A stretch of DNA of 64,000 bases from Phytohabitans rumicis (lineage in GTDB: Bacteria; Actinomycetota; Actinomycetes; Mycobacteriales; Micromonosporaceae): assembly GCF_011764445.1 (NCBI RefSeq), contig NZ_BLPG01000001.1, forward strand, positions 4,960,001-5,024,000, in the 5' to 3' direction. Of the stretch, positions 15,728-25,688 are shown piece after piece. The notes under the pieces are model-generated. The model ran no database searches. It worked only from the letters and a program-made list of their open reading frames with translations, and had not been told where the DNA came from. How positions within the stretch are numbered: position 1 is the stretch's first letter; each line of letters starts with the position of its first letter. The translations under genes were made by a program, and so were the position numbers.

Positions 15728-16105
15728 GTGGACGGGTATCTCGGGTCGTACGCGACGCTGGGGTTACTGCTGCTCGCGGGGGTGCTGGTCTTCGTCGGGG
15801 CGTTTTCGGCCAATCGGCTGCTGCGACCGGCCAATCCGGCCGAGCCGTCCGGCAAGCGCGAGACGTACGAGTGTGGCATCGACCCGGTTGGTAGGGATTG
15901 GGCCCAGGCCCAGATCCGCTATTACGTGTATGCCTATCTATATGTCCTGTTTGCCGTGGAGTCCGTTTTTCTCTTCCCCTGGGCGGTGATCTTCGACCGT
16001 CCCGGGTTCGGGCTCACCACGGTGGTCGAGATGGCGATCTTCGTGGCGGTGCTCGCCCTCGGCATCCTGTACGCCTGGCGCAAGCGCATCCTCCGCTGGA
16101 CCTAG
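15728..16105 (+). CDS. nuoA: NADH-quinone oxidoreductase subunit A, orphan copy
   Basis: 125 residues with three transmembrane helices (about 8-28, 65-88, 95-118) and the family signature YECGIDPVG in the first loop, where TM3-loop Cys is conserved in NuoA/ND3. NuoA forms part of the quinone site of complex I. The start is GTG. No other nuo gene follows; the next gene faces it. A complete complex I must therefore be encoded elsewhere, and this is either a paralogue or a displaced subunit. It is divergent from korA. Confidence 0.88.
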   Translation: MDGYLGSYATLGLLLLAGVLVFVGAFSANRLLRPANPAEPSGKRETYECGIDPVGRDWAQAQIRYYVYAYLYVLFAVESVFLFPWAVIFDRPGFGLTTVVEMAIFVAVLALGILYAWRKRILRWT

Positions 16106-16162
16106 CTGCAAGGAAGGGCACCCTGTTAACGCTTTTTGCATAGCAAGGGTCCCCTCCTAACA
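16105..16162 (+). terminator. R2 hairpin repeat, copy 2
   Basis: Begins at the last base of the nuoA stop codon. AGGAAGGGCACCCTG pairs imperfectly with the right arm CAAGGGTCCCCTCCT across the same loop (TTAACGCTTTTTGCATAG) as the copy at 9750. The facing folP gene ends at 16164, so the repeat exactly fills a convergent junction. Confidence 0.72.
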
Positions 16163-16163
16163 G

Positions 16164-17030
16164 TCAGGCGAGGGCGCGGCGGCTCACGGCTGGGGGGCGG
16201 TCGCCTCGGATCGAGGCGACCATGTCGAGCACCTGGCGGGTCTCGCGCACCTGGTGGGCGCGGAAGACGCGGGCGCCGAGCCAGGCCGACACCGCGGTCG
16301 TCGCGAGCGTGCCGGTGAGCCGCTCGCCCACCGGCACGCCGAGGGTCTCCCCGACGAAGTCCTTGTTCGACAGCGCCACCAGCACCGGCCAGCCCGTCGC
16401 GGCCAGCTCGCCCAGCCGCCGTGTGATCTCCAGCGAGTGCCGGGTGTTCTTGCCGAAGTCGTGCGCCGGGTCGATCAGGATGCCGTCGCGACGTACGCCC
16501 ACCGCACAGGCCCTGTCGGCGAGGCGCGTGACGGTGCTGACCACGTCCGCCACCACGTCGTCGTAGGCGACCCGGTGCGGCCGGGTGCGCGGCCGGAGCC
16601 GGCCCGCGTGCGAGCACACCAGGCCCGCGCCGGTGGCCGCGGCGACCTCGGCGAGGGCCGGGTCGGCGCCGGACCAGGTGTCGTTGAGCAGGTCGGCGCC
16701 CGCCGGGATGGCCTCCCGGGCCACCTCCGCCCGCCACGTGTCGATGGAGATCACCACGTCGGGGAATTCGGCCCGTACCGCGGCGATGGTGGCCACTGTG
16801 CGGTCGATCTCCTCGGCGACGGTGACCTCCGCGCCCGGCCCGGCCTTCACGCCGCCGATGTCGATGATGTCCGCGCCGTCCGCGACGGCCTGCGACACGG
16901 CGCGCAGGGCGGCGTCCGCGGCGAAGGTGGCGCCGCGGTCGAAGAAAGAGTCCGGGGTACGGTTCACGATCGCCATCACGGCCAGCTCACCTGGTGGGAA
17001 CGTGCGGGTACCGAGGCGCAGGTCGCTCAC
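16164..17030 (-). CDS. folP: Dihydropteroate synthase family protein, FolP2-type
   Basis: 288-residue TIM barrel of the pterin-binding family. NRTPDSFFD, ISIDTW and LLNDTW match DHPS motifs. The usual DIGGESTRPG is DIGGVKAGPG, and the late phosphate-site loop reads IDPAHDFGKN. These departures, together with the neighbouring DivIVA-domain, tag and DUF3117 genes, match the FolP2 branch (Rv1207 neighbourhood in Mycobacterium), whose folate role is doubtful, rather than the FolP1 sulfonamide target. It is divergent from the DivIVA-domain gene (63 bp) and convergent with nuoA across an R2 hairpin. Confidence 0.85.
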   Translation of the reverse strand: MSDLRLGTRTFPPGELAVMAIVNRTPDSFFDRGATFAADAALRAVSQAVADGADIIDIGGVKAGPGAEVTVAEEIDRTVATIAAVRAEFPDVVISIDTWRAEVAREAIPAGADLLNDTWSGADPALAEVAAATGAGLVCSHAGRLRPRTRPHRVAYDDVVADVVSTVTRLADRACAVGVRRDGILIDPAHDFGKNTRHSLEITRRLGELAATGWPVLVALSNKDFVGETLGVPVGERLTGTLATTAVSAWLGARVFRAHQVRETRQVLDMVASIRGDRPPAVSRRALA

Positions 17031-17093
17031 GCGATCACGCTATCCCGGGGTGGCGGGGTCGCCCGGTTCGGCCGACCATGCCACGATCCTTCT

Positions 17094-17786
17094 ATGGGTC
17101 AGGTACTCCTCCTCTTGGTCGTGGCGTTGACCGTCGCGGCGGTGGTCTTCGGCGTCACCGTGCTGGTGACGGGCGGGGATCCGGGACTGGGCACAGCCGA
17201 GCCGGACGGTCGGGCGGTGCCGCTGCCCGGCACCCGGCCATTGATGGAGGCCGACGTCTCGGCGGTGCGCTTCGACACGACCGTGCGCGGCTACCGGATG
17301 GCCCAGGTCGACCAGGCGCTGCGCCGTGCGGCGTACGACATCGGATACAAGGACGAGCTCATCGGCGTGCTGGAGGCGGAGGTCACCGCGCTCCGCGAGG
17401 GCCGCTCGAACGACGCGGACGTGCTGCGTCGCGCCCGTGAGGCGGCGTTGGCACCCACCGGCGCGGCGGTTGGCGGGGCGGGCCTCGGGCCGGCGGTCCC
17501 GCCCGCGGGCCTCGTCGACCTCGGGGACGTGTCGGGCCCGCCCATCAACTCGGACAATAGCGATAAGACGCCCGTCGTCGTGATCAGCGCGGATGAAGCC
17601 GACGAAGCGGACGAGGCGAGCGACGCCGAGCCGGACGGGATCGACGACGAGGTCGACACGGACACCGAGCCCGAGGCCGATGACGACGCGGTCGAGGACG
17701 GCGAGGATGGGGAGGACGGCGAGCCCGAGGACGACGTCGACACCGACGTCCGGGCCAAGCTTCCGGATCGAGATGAGCGGGCATGA
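17094..17786 (+). CDS. DivIVA-domain membrane protein with acidic tail
   Basis: 230 residues. An N-terminal transmembrane helix (about 3-26) is followed by a DivIVA-like segment (about 55-105; VRFDTTVRGYRMAQVDQALR, then a short coiled coil). The C-terminal half is strongly acidic (runs of D/E/A from about 165 to 220). It corresponds in position and domain to Rv1209 of M. tuberculosis. DivIVA segments bind negatively curved or polar membrane and act in polar growth. Its stop overlaps the next start (ATGA), so it is co-translated with the SRPBCC gene. Confidence 0.82.
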   Translation: MGQVLLLLVVALTVAAVVFGVTVLVTGGDPGLGTAEPDGRAVPLPGTRPLMEADVSAVRFDTTVRGYRMAQVDQALRRAAYDIGYKDELIGVLEAEVTALREGRSNDADVLRRAREAALAPTGAAVGGAGLGPAVPPAGLVDLGDVSGPPINSDNSDKTPVVVISADEADEADEASDAEPDGIDDEVDTDTEPEADDDAVEDGEDGEDGEPEDDVDTDVRAKLPDRDERA

Positions 17787-18268
17787 GTGAGGCGGGTGAG
17801 CTGCGGGCGGCCGCGCAGCCCGGTGCGGGCGAGGTCACCGCGACGGTGATCGTGAACGCGCCGGCCGCGGCGGTCTTCGCGGCGTTCACCGCGTGGGAGC
17901 GGCAGTCGGACTGGATCCCGTTCACGAAGGTGCGCGTGGTCGAGGGCAACGGCGGCGAGGGCAGCCTGGTCGAGGCGGTCACCGCGGTCGGCCCGGCCGT
18001 GCTGCGCGACGAGATGCGCGTCGTCCGGCTCGACCCGCCGTACGAGGTGCGCGTGGTCCACTGCGGCCGGCTGTTGCGCGGGCCCGGCGTACTGCGGTGC
18101 ACCCCGATGGGCAGCGACCGCACCCAGGTGGTCTGGCACGAGTGGTTCCACCTGCCGGGCGGGGTCGCCGGGCGGGTGGCCTGGCCGCTGCTGTGGCCCG
18201 GTTCCAAGGTGAGCCTCACGCAGGCGTTGAAGAAGTTCGCCCGGCTTGTCGAGGCCGGTCAAATCTGA
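17783..18268 (+). CDS. SRPBCC (START/polyketide cyclase-like) family protein
   Basis: 161 residues forming one helix-grip domain: TATVIVNAPAAAVFAAFTAW at the N-terminus (about 13-35), a central beta sheet, and the C-terminal helix TQALKKFARLVEA that closes the pocket. Such proteins bind small hydrophobic ligands; no catalytic residues identify a reaction. It overlaps the DivIVA gene by four bases and tag by one, placing it in the middle of a three-gene operon. Confidence 0.78.
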   Translation: MSEAGELRAAAQPGAGEVTATVIVNAPAAAVFAAFTAWERQSDWIPFTKVRVVEGNGGEGSLVEAVTAVGPAVLRDEMRVVRLDPPYEVRVVHCGRLLRGPGVLRCTPMGSDRTQVVWHEWFHLPGGVAGRVAWPLLWPGSKVSLTQALKKFARLVEAGQI

Positions 18269-18840
18269 TGTCGGACCTGGTGATCGGGGCGGACGGGCTG
18301 CCCCGCTGCGCCTGGGGCGGCCGTACGCCGGAGTACATCGCCTACCACGATGAGGAGTGGGGCAAGCCGGTCCGCGACGACGACGCGCTCTACGAGAAGG
18401 TCAGTCTGGAGGCGTTCCAGTCTGGCCTGTCGTGGCTGACGATCCTGCGCAAGCGGGAGGCGTTTCGGGCCGGGTTCGACCGGTTCCACATCGAGACCGT
18501 GGCCAAGTACGGCGAGGCCGACATCGACCGGCTGCTCAACGACGCCGGCATCGTCCGCAATCGCGCCAAGATCGAGGCGGTCGTCAGCAATGCCCGCGCC
18601 GCGCTCGACCTGCCCGACGGGCTCGCCGCGCTGCTGTGGTCGTACGCGCCGCCGCCCCGCAAGAAGCGCCCGAAGTCGTTCGCCGAGGTGCCCGCGCTCA
18701 CGCCCGAGTCCACCGCGATGGCCAAGGACCTGAAAAAGCGCGGATTCCGCTTCGTCGGGCCGACCACGGCGTACGCGCTGATGCAGGCCACCGGCATGGT
18801 CGACGACCACCTCGCCGGGTGCCACGTCGGCGCGCCGTGA
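18268..18840 (+). CDS. tag: DNA-3-methyladenine glycosylase I
   Basis: 190 residues. It excises 3-methyladenine from alkylated DNA. The zinc snap residues are present: C14 in RCAWGG, H27 in AYHDEEWG (13 residues apart, as in E. coli Tag) and the C-terminal H..C pair in DHLAGCH. The base-binding motif SLEAFQSGLSWLTIL is intact. The stop of the preceding gene and this ATG share one base (TGATG). It is the last well-defined member of the operon from 17094. Confidence 0.94.
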   Translation: MSDLVIGADGLPRCAWGGRTPEYIAYHDEEWGKPVRDDDALYEKVSLEAFQSGLSWLTILRKREAFRAGFDRFHIETVAKYGEADIDRLLNDAGIVRNRAKIEAVVSNARAALDLPDGLAALLWSYAPPPRKKRPKSFAEVPALTPESTAMAKDLKKRGFRFVGPTTAYALMQATGMVDDHLAGCHVGAP

Positions 18841-18853
18841 TGGGATTGCCCCC

Positions 18854-19419
18854 ATGGCGCACTGGGCGGTGGTGATCTCGGATGAGAGGCACGAGGCGGA
18901 GCGGCTGTTCCACCACGACACCCTGGAGCTGACCGGCCTGGAAGGCGACCGCCCGGCCCCGGCGATCAGGTGCTGGTGCTCGCCGGGCGCGCGCACCCCG
19001 CCGTGGTCGCGCTGGGACTGGTCCGGCCCGGGACCGCCGAGCACGACCCGGACGACCCGCAGCCCAGCGACGACGAGCCACTTGTCGTGACGTACACCCA
19101 TCGGATCTTTGACGAGCCGGTGCCGGCCGCGCAGCTCGCCCTCGGCGGGCCCGTGGCCCCGGTCGACGCCGGCACCTACCGCAAGCTCGCCGAGGCCGTG
19201 CGTCCGGCGGCCGACCGCAGCACCTGGATCGTGAGCCTCGACCTGCCGATCGAGGCATCCTCGCCGGCCGAGGCGGTCCGGCTCTTCTGGTCGTACGTCA
19301 TGGAGCTGGGCCCGCGTGAGCTGCCCACGTTCGTCTCGCCGACCGGTGACGAGCTGGCGATGCAGGCGTTCGTGCTCGGCGAGGAGACCAACCTCGACCC
19401 GGAAGAGGACGAAGACTAG
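18854..19419 (+). CDS. Conserved hypothetical protein (frameshifted)
   Basis: About 188 residues if one base is restored near 18957-18962 (a CCCCGG stretch). The first frame gives MAHWAVVISDERHEAERLF; the second continues GDQVLVLAGRAHPAVVALG and ends EETNLDPEEDED. The N-terminal half resembles a PUA/EVE-like beta barrel, but I do not recognise a named family. The start lies 13 bp after tag without a strong ribosome site, so it may be the last gene of that operon. It overlaps the facing isomerase gene by four bases. Confidence 0.65.
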
Positions 19420-20207
19420 CGGCCCTCGAAGAGCGGCTTCTGCTTGTTGACGAAGGCGGTTGTGGCGTTCCGATGGTCGGCGGTGGCGCCGGTGATCGCC
19501 TGCGCCTGTGCCTCGGCCGCGAGGGCCTCGGACAGCGTGCCGGCGTCGCCGACCGAGAGCTGGCGCTTGATCGCCCCGTACGCGACGGTCGGGCCGGCCG
19601 CCAGGCGGGCGGCGAACTCCTGCGCGGTGGGCAGCACCAGATCGTCGTCGTCCACCAGCCGGGTGAGCAGGCCGAGCCGCACGGCCTCGGCCGACGGCAC
19701 GGGCTCGGCCAGCATGAGCAGCTCGATGGCCTTGGCGTGGCCGACCAGCCGGGGCAGCGACCAGGAGGCGCCGGTGTCGGCGGCGAGCCCGACGTTGGCG
19801 AACGCCATGAGGAAGCTGGTCTTGGGTCCGCCGACCCGGAAGTCCGCGAGGAACGCGAGCGACGCGCCGGCGCCGGCGGCCATCCCGCGGACCGCGGCGA
19901 CCACCGGCTTCGGCATGTTGGCCAGGCTGGACGCGATCGGGTTGTAGTGCGCCCGGACGGTGCCCAGCGGGTCGATCGAGCCGGACTCCAGGGTCTCCAC
20001 GTGCTCGCGGAGATCCTGCCCCACGCAGAACGCCCGGCCCGCGCCGGTGAGCACGACGGCCCGGCAGGACCGGTCCCGCTCAAGGTCGGCGAGCGTGTCG
20101 CGCAGGGCCTCCTTCAGGGCCGTGTCCAGCGAGTTCAGCGAGTCCGGCCGGTTGAGCGTGAGGGTCACGACGGCGCCGGCGCGGTCGACGAGAAGCGGAT
20201 CACTCAA
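19416..20207 (-). CDS. Enoyl-CoA hydratase/isomerase, PaaG-like
   Basis: 263-residue crotonase. The oxyanion-hole segments are AFCVGQDL and VRGMAAGAGASLAFLAD. The active-site region GLAADTGASWSLPRLVG resembles PaaG (ring-1,2-epoxyphenylacetyl-CoA isomerase) more than classical hydratases with two catalytic Glu. The start is TTG, sharing TTGA with the stop of the upstream paaX-like gene, so the two are translationally coupled. A PaaX-type regulator fits an aromatic acyl-CoA substrate, but no other paa gene is present. The superfamily is certain; the substrate is inference. Confidence 0.85.
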   Translation of the reverse strand: MSDPLLVDRAGAVVTLTLNRPDSLNSLDTALKEALRDTLADLERDRSCRAVVLTGAGRAFCVGQDLREHVETLESGSIDPLGTVRAHYNPIASSLANMPKPVVAAVRGMAAGAGASLAFLADFRVGGPKTSFLMAFANVGLAADTGASWSLPRLVGHAKAIELLMLAEPVPSAEAVRLGLLTRLVDDDDLVLPTAQEFAARLAAGPTVAYGAIKRQLSVGDAGTLSEALAAEAQAQAITGATADHRNATTAFVNKQKPLFEGR

Positions 20208-21010
20208 GATTGTTGGCCCTTCTTCTGGTCCAGGCAGAGATCCACGTAGCGGTCGGCGGCGGGGCGCAGGCGCGCGGCGTGGCGGTCGAAGAACGCGGCC
20301 GCGCTGGTGCCGGCCCAGCGCTCGGGGAGCAGTGCCGGCGGCAGTTGCGGGTCCCGAAATAGAAACGTACGCCAGGCGTGCACGAGCCGGAACCGCGCCG
20401 CGTACGCCTCTTCGTCGGTGCTGCGGCTGGTGACCTGGGTGAGCAGGTCGCGCTGCTCGGTGACGAACCGCTCGTACGCCGTGCCGATCTCGGAGAGGTC
20501 CCAGGCGCGCCGGACCACGCCCATCGCCCCTGGCCCGCCCATGGCGTGGCTGGCGGTGAACCGCTCATACCGGATGCCGCCCTCGCTGAGCAGCCCGTCG
20601 ACGTCCTCGCCGGGGCGCGGCGCCACCCATGTGCGCTCATCGAGCGCCCCATAGCCGAGGTACGCCAGGTTGTCGCCCAGCCGCTGGCGGTCGCGCCGGG
20701 ACGGGGGCGGGTCGAGCACGATCAGGTCGAAGCGGCCGTCCCAGCTGATCTTGCCGGTGCGATAGATCCGACTTGCCGCTTCGTCCAACCGGCGGGCGGC
20801 TTTTGGGGTCAGCAGGTACCCGGGGCCCACGGAAAGCCGTAGCGGATGAAGCCACCCTTGCCGGACCATACGGGACACCGCGGTACGGACGGCTGGCGGC
20901 GCGATCCCAAGCGGCGCGAGCAACCTGACCAGGGCGGCAACCGGCGCGCGGCCACCCCGGGGACGGAGGTAGTCGCCGTAGAGGTCGAAGAGCGCCGACC
21001 GTGCCTGCAT
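20204..21010 (-). CDS. PaaX-family transcriptional regulator
   Basis: 268 residues. An N-terminal winged helix (about 1-80; ALVRLLAPLGIAPPAVRTAV, RMVRQGWL) is followed by the PaaX central and C-terminal domains. PaaX represses phenylacetate catabolism and is released by phenylacetyl-CoA. Here it is the first gene of a pair with the PaaG-like isomerase. An inverted repeat TGTGACAGC...GCTGTCACA (21021-21059) just upstream of its start is a candidate autoregulatory site. Confidence 0.85.
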   Translation of the reverse strand: MQARSALFDLYGDYLRPRGGRAPVAALVRLLAPLGIAPPAVRTAVSRMVRQGWLHPLRLSVGPGYLLTPKAARRLDEAASRIYRTGKISWDGRFDLIVLDPPPSRRDRQRLGDNLAYLGYGALDERTWVAPRPGEDVDGLLSEGGIRYERFTASHAMGGPGAMGVVRRAWDLSEIGTAYERFVTEQRDLLTQVTSRSTDEEAYAARFRLVHAWRTFLFRDPQLPPALLPERWAGTSAAAFFDRHAARLRPAADRYVDLCLDQKKGQQS

Positions 21011-21020
21011 GACGGGACAT

Positions 21021-21059
21021 TGTGACAGCCAACTTCAGGATAAGCTAGATGCTGTCACA
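21021..21059. promoter_or_regulatory. Inverted repeat upstream of the PaaX-type gene
   Basis: Perfect 9-bp arms, TGTGACAGC (21021-21029) and GCTGTCACA (21051-21059), are separated by 21 bp and lie 11-49 bp upstream of the regulator's start. Position and symmetry suit autoregulation. It does not match the E. coli PaaX consensus, so the binding protein is inferred. Confidence 0.5.
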
Positions 21060-21202
21060 TCAATCCGGCTTCAGTTTGGGCTCAGCGGGTTTCATCAGGG
21101 AAAATCGTTGGTCGGCACCGCGGGCCGTGAGCGCGGTGACGCTGACGAAGTGGCTGTGGGGAGACCCACCGACCCTGGCGTAGAGGTCTGAGGGGAGACA
21201 AC

Positions 21203-21370
21203 ATGGCGGCGATGAAGCCGCGGACGGGCGACGGTCCGCTGGAGGTCACCAAGGAGGGCCGGGGCATCGTCATGCGGGTTCCGCTGGAGGGTGGTGGCCG
21301 GCTCGTCGTTGAGATGACTCCCGACGAGGCGAACGCGCTCGGTGACGCGCTGAAGGCCGCCGCCGGCTAG
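21203..21370 (+). CDS. DUF3117 family protein
   Basis: 55 residues starting MAAMKPRTGDGPLEV, a compact beta-rich actinobacterial family (Rv1211-like) of unknown function. In Mycobacterium it follows tagA; here a convergent paaX/isomerase pair and one hypothetical gene have come between. GAGGGGAGA lies upstream of the ATG. The 192-bp region before it also serves the divergent PaaX gene. Confidence 0.85.
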   Translation: MAAMKPRTGDGPLEVTKEGRGIVMRVPLEGGGRLVVEMTPDEANALGDALKAAAG

Positions 21371-21434
21371 CTGTCACTGAATATGTGAGGCCCGCCGGGA
21401 CGGCAGCGTGGCCGTGCCGGCGGGCCTCTCTGTC

Positions 21435-22934
<1,500 letters not shown>

Positions 22935-23695
22935 CAGCGCCGGGATCCACTCGTCGGCCTCGCGGACCGCCTTGATGACCTCGCGGATCGTCACGGTCTC
23001 GAGGTCGCGCGCGGCGGGGTCGGCGATCCGGCCGCCGGCCAGCGCGCCGTTGAGGGCGAGCACCCCGCCCGGCCGCAGCAGGCGCAGGGCCGCGTCGACG
23101 CAGGCGCCGTACTCGGCCGGGTCGGCGTCGACAAAGATCATGTCGTAGACGCCGTCGGCCAGCCGGGGCAGCACGTCGAGCGCACGGCCCGTGATGATCC
23201 GGGTACGCGAGGACGCGAACCCCGCCTCCACGAAGATCCGCCGGGCGATGCGCTGGTGCTCGTTTTCCAGGTCGATCGTGGTGAGCACCCCATCGGCGCG
23301 CATGCCGCGCAGCAGCCACACGCCGCTGACCCCGGTGCCGGTGCCGATCTCGACCACCGCCCGCGCGCTGCTGGCGGCGGCCAGCAGTCGTAACGCCGCC
23401 CCGGTGCTGGGCGCGACGGGGTCGAGCCCGACCTCGCGGGCCAGCGTGCGGGCGGTCTGTAGGACGAGATCCTCGGCGACGTACCCCTCGGCGAACTGGA
23501 GCGCCTGGGCGGTGGTCAGGCCGCCGAAGCGAGCGACCGTGGCGATGGTGAACCTCCTGCGGCGGGGTACCGGTCGGAGTATCAGACTAAGGCGCGGGGG
23601 TAACAGAACGGGAGCCGACGCATCCACTGAATGCTTCCGCCCCATCCGTGCAATCCTGGATGCACGGGAAGGACCCCTACTGGGAGGCAGCGAAC

Positions 23696-24994
23696 GTGAC
23701 CGACGGCTGGAACTGGCACCAGCCCGACGGCACCGCGACCCCGGCACACCAGCCGGCGTTGACGAGGCCGCCGGTGAGTCCGCCGGATGCCGGTTCACCC
23801 TGGTGGTCAGACGCCCTCGGAGATCCGTGGCGCGACCCGCGCGCTCCGGCCGCGGTGGTGCTGCCGACGCCCCCTGGCGCGGGCGGTGCGGCGCCCGAGC
23901 CGGTCACCGACCCGGATGCCGCGCCACGGCGCGGCATGACCTCTGTCTTGCTGATCTCGATCTTCGCGGCCCTGCTGGCCGGGTCGCTCGGCGGTGCCCT
24001 CGGGTACGCCTTCGCGGTGCGCGGCGGCGTCGCGGGCGGGACCGTGCTCGGCTCGTCCGGCGAAGCACCCGAGGTGGCCCAGCGCCCGCCGGACTCGCTG
24101 GCGGGCGTCGCCGAGCGCGTGTCGCCCAGCGTCGTCACGGTACGCGTGGCAGCCAGCGGCGGATCCAGCGTCGGCTCCGGCTTCGTGGCCACCGCCGACG
24201 GGTACGTGATCACGAACGACCACGTCGTCGAGGGCGCCTCGGGCGGGGCGACCGTGGTCTTCAGCGACGGCTCGACCGCGTCCGGCTCGGTCGTGGGCCA
24301 CGACGCGGAGTCCGACATCGCCGTGATCAAGGTGTCGCGGCCCAACCTCGTACCGGTCGAGTTCGGCGACTCGGAGGCCATCGCGGTCGGCGACCCGGTG
24401 CTCGCGTTCGGCTCGCCGCTGGCGCTTGCCAACACCGTCACCGCCGGGATCGTGAGCGCCCTCGACCGTACGATCCAGTCCGGCGAGCCGGGTGGACAGG
24501 TCCGGTACTACGCGGCGATCCAGACCGACGCGGCCGTCAACCAGGGCAACTCCGGCGGCCCGCTCGTCGACGGCGCCGGCCGGGTGATCGGCGTCAACTC
24601 GGTGATCAAGTCGCTCGCCGCGGACGAGGAGCAGGCCGGCAACATCGGTCTCGCGTTCGCCATCCCGATCAACCAGGCCAAGCGGGTGGCCCAGGACATC
24701 ATCGACACCGGCAAGGCCCGCCGTACGGTGATCGGCGCCACCGTGGCCGACAACGGCCGCAACCCGGGCGGCGGCGTACGCCTCTCGGCCGTCGACGCCG
24801 GTGGTCCCGCGGCCGCGGCCGGGCTGAAGGCGGGCGACGTGGTGACGAAGCTCGACGGGCGCCTGCTCGAAGAGGGCACCGACCTGATCGCGCTGGTCCG
24901 CAAGTACGCCCCCGGCGCCGTCGTCACCGTCGAGTACCGCCGGGGCAGCACCAAGCAGACCGCCTCAGTGACGTTGGCCGCCGACGCCAAGTAG
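23696..24994 (+). CDS. Membrane-anchored HtrA/DegP-type serine protease with PDZ domain
   Basis: 432 residues. A Pro-rich cytoplasmic N-terminus, one transmembrane helix (about 82-106) and an extracytoplasmic trypsin-like domain (about 120-320) with catalytic His (ITNDHVVEG), Asp (SDIAVIKV) and Ser (QGNSGGPLV), then a PDZ domain (about 345-430). It should degrade misfolded envelope proteins. The GTG start has GGGAGG eight bases upstream; an ATG 48 bases earlier is possible. The order HtrA-tatB matches the Rv1223-Rv1224 arrangement in M. tuberculosis, and the two are 24 bp apart, probably one operon. Confidence 0.92.
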   Translation: MTDGWNWHQPDGTATPAHQPALTRPPVSPPDAGSPWWSDALGDPWRDPRAPAAVVLPTPPGAGGAAPEPVTDPDAAPRRGMTSVLLISIFAALLAGSLGGALGYAFAVRGGVAGGTVLGSSGEAPEVAQRPPDSLAGVAERVSPSVVTVRVAASGGSSVGSGFVATADGYVITNDHVVEGASGGATVVFSDGSTASGSVVGHDAESDIAVIKVSRPNLVPVEFGDSEAIAVGDPVLAFGSPLALANTVTAGIVSALDRTIQSGEPGGQVRYYAAIQTDAAVNQGNSGGPLVDGAGRVIGVNSVIKSLAADEEQAGNIGLAFAIPINQAKRVAQDIIDTGKARRTVIGATVADNGRNPGGGVRLSAVDAGGPAAAAGLKAGDVVTKLDGRLLEEGTDLIALVRKYAPGAVVTVEYRRGSTKQTASVTLAADAK

Positions 24995-25018
24995 CCTTCG
25001 GGGCGAGGAGGGCGTCAC

Positions 25019-25432
25019 ATGTTCGAGAACCTGAACTGGTGGGAGATCGGGGCACTGCTTCTGCTCGCCCTGTTGATCTTTGGCGACAAGCTGCCCAACG
25101 TGATCTCCGACGGCCTTCGGATGGTCCGCAACCTGCGCAACATGGCGCGCAACGCCACCGGTGACCTCAGTCGCGAGCTGGGCACGGACATCCAGCTTGA
25201 GGATCTGCACCCGAAGGCGTTCATCCGCAAGCACCTGCTCAGCGAGGAAGACGAAGAGGCCCTGCGCAAGCCTCTGAAGGGCATCTACGACACGGTCAAG
25301 TCCGACCTGACCAGCGTCAAGGACGAAATCAACGACGTAGCGGCCTCCGTCGACCCCAGGACCCCCGCCCCGTCCTCCGCGACGCTGACCCCGGTCAACC
25401 GCCCCAAGACGTACGACGCCGACGCCACATAA
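25019..25432 (+). CDS. tatB: Sec-independent protein translocase subunit TatB
   Basis: 137 residues. A short periplasmic start, a transmembrane helix (about 7-22), a hinge (FGDKLP) and an amphipathic helix (DGLRMVRNLRNMARNATG) define TatA/B; the Glu in the helix (NWWEIGALL) and the longer charged tail favour TatB. TatB hands twin-arginine substrates to the translocase. GAGGAGG precedes the ATG. TatA and TatC are not in the window. An R1 repeat lies in the 256-bp gap to the facing Mrp gene. Confidence 0.92.
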   Translation: MFENLNWWEIGALLLLALLIFGDKLPNVISDGLRMVRNLRNMARNATGDLSRELGTDIQLEDLHPKAFIRKHLLSEEDEEALRKPLKGIYDTVKSDLTSVKDEINDVAASVDPRTPAPSSATLTPVNRPKTYDADAT

Positions 25433-25530
25433 CGCGCCCTCCCCCCGTTGCCCCACGGCCCGCTCCGCCGCGCGCCGGCTTGCGCGGCGCCCCGGCCTCC
25501 GCGCCCGCGCCGGGCCCCGGCCCGCGCGGC

Positions 25531-25632
25531 GTCGATCAAGGACTTTGCCGTCGATCAAGGGCAAACGGCCGCGCTTTGATCTCCGATCCACGACCGTTTG
25601 CCCTTGATCGACGCGGAAGCCCTTGATCGGCG
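25531..25632 (+). repeat. R1 palindromic intergenic repeat, copy 3 (full length)
   Basis: Both arm pairs are present: the outer GTCGATCAAGGACTTTGC / GGAAGCCCTTGATCGGC and the inner GTCGATCAAGGGCAAACGG / CCGTTTGCCCTTGATCGAC, around the loop CTTTGATCTCCGATC. It lies between the convergent tatB and Mrp genes. Confidence 0.9.
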
Positions 25633-25687
25633 AACGGCGCGAGGGGCGGCGAACGGCGCGAGGGGCGGCGAACGGCGCGAGGGCGGC
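25632..25687. repeat. 19-nt tandem repeat
   Basis: Three head-to-tail copies, the last slightly short, of GAACGGCGCGAGGGGCGGC, directly after the R1 copy and ending at the stop region of the Mrp gene. Confidence 0.8.
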
Positions 25688-25688
25688 G

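Noticed and set aside
16164-17030. Sulfonamide target dihydropteroate synthase (folP1) of the folate operon
   Set aside because: Altered DIGG loop and late phosphate-site motifs and the FolP2-type neighbourhood; no folB, folK or folE gene is adjacent.
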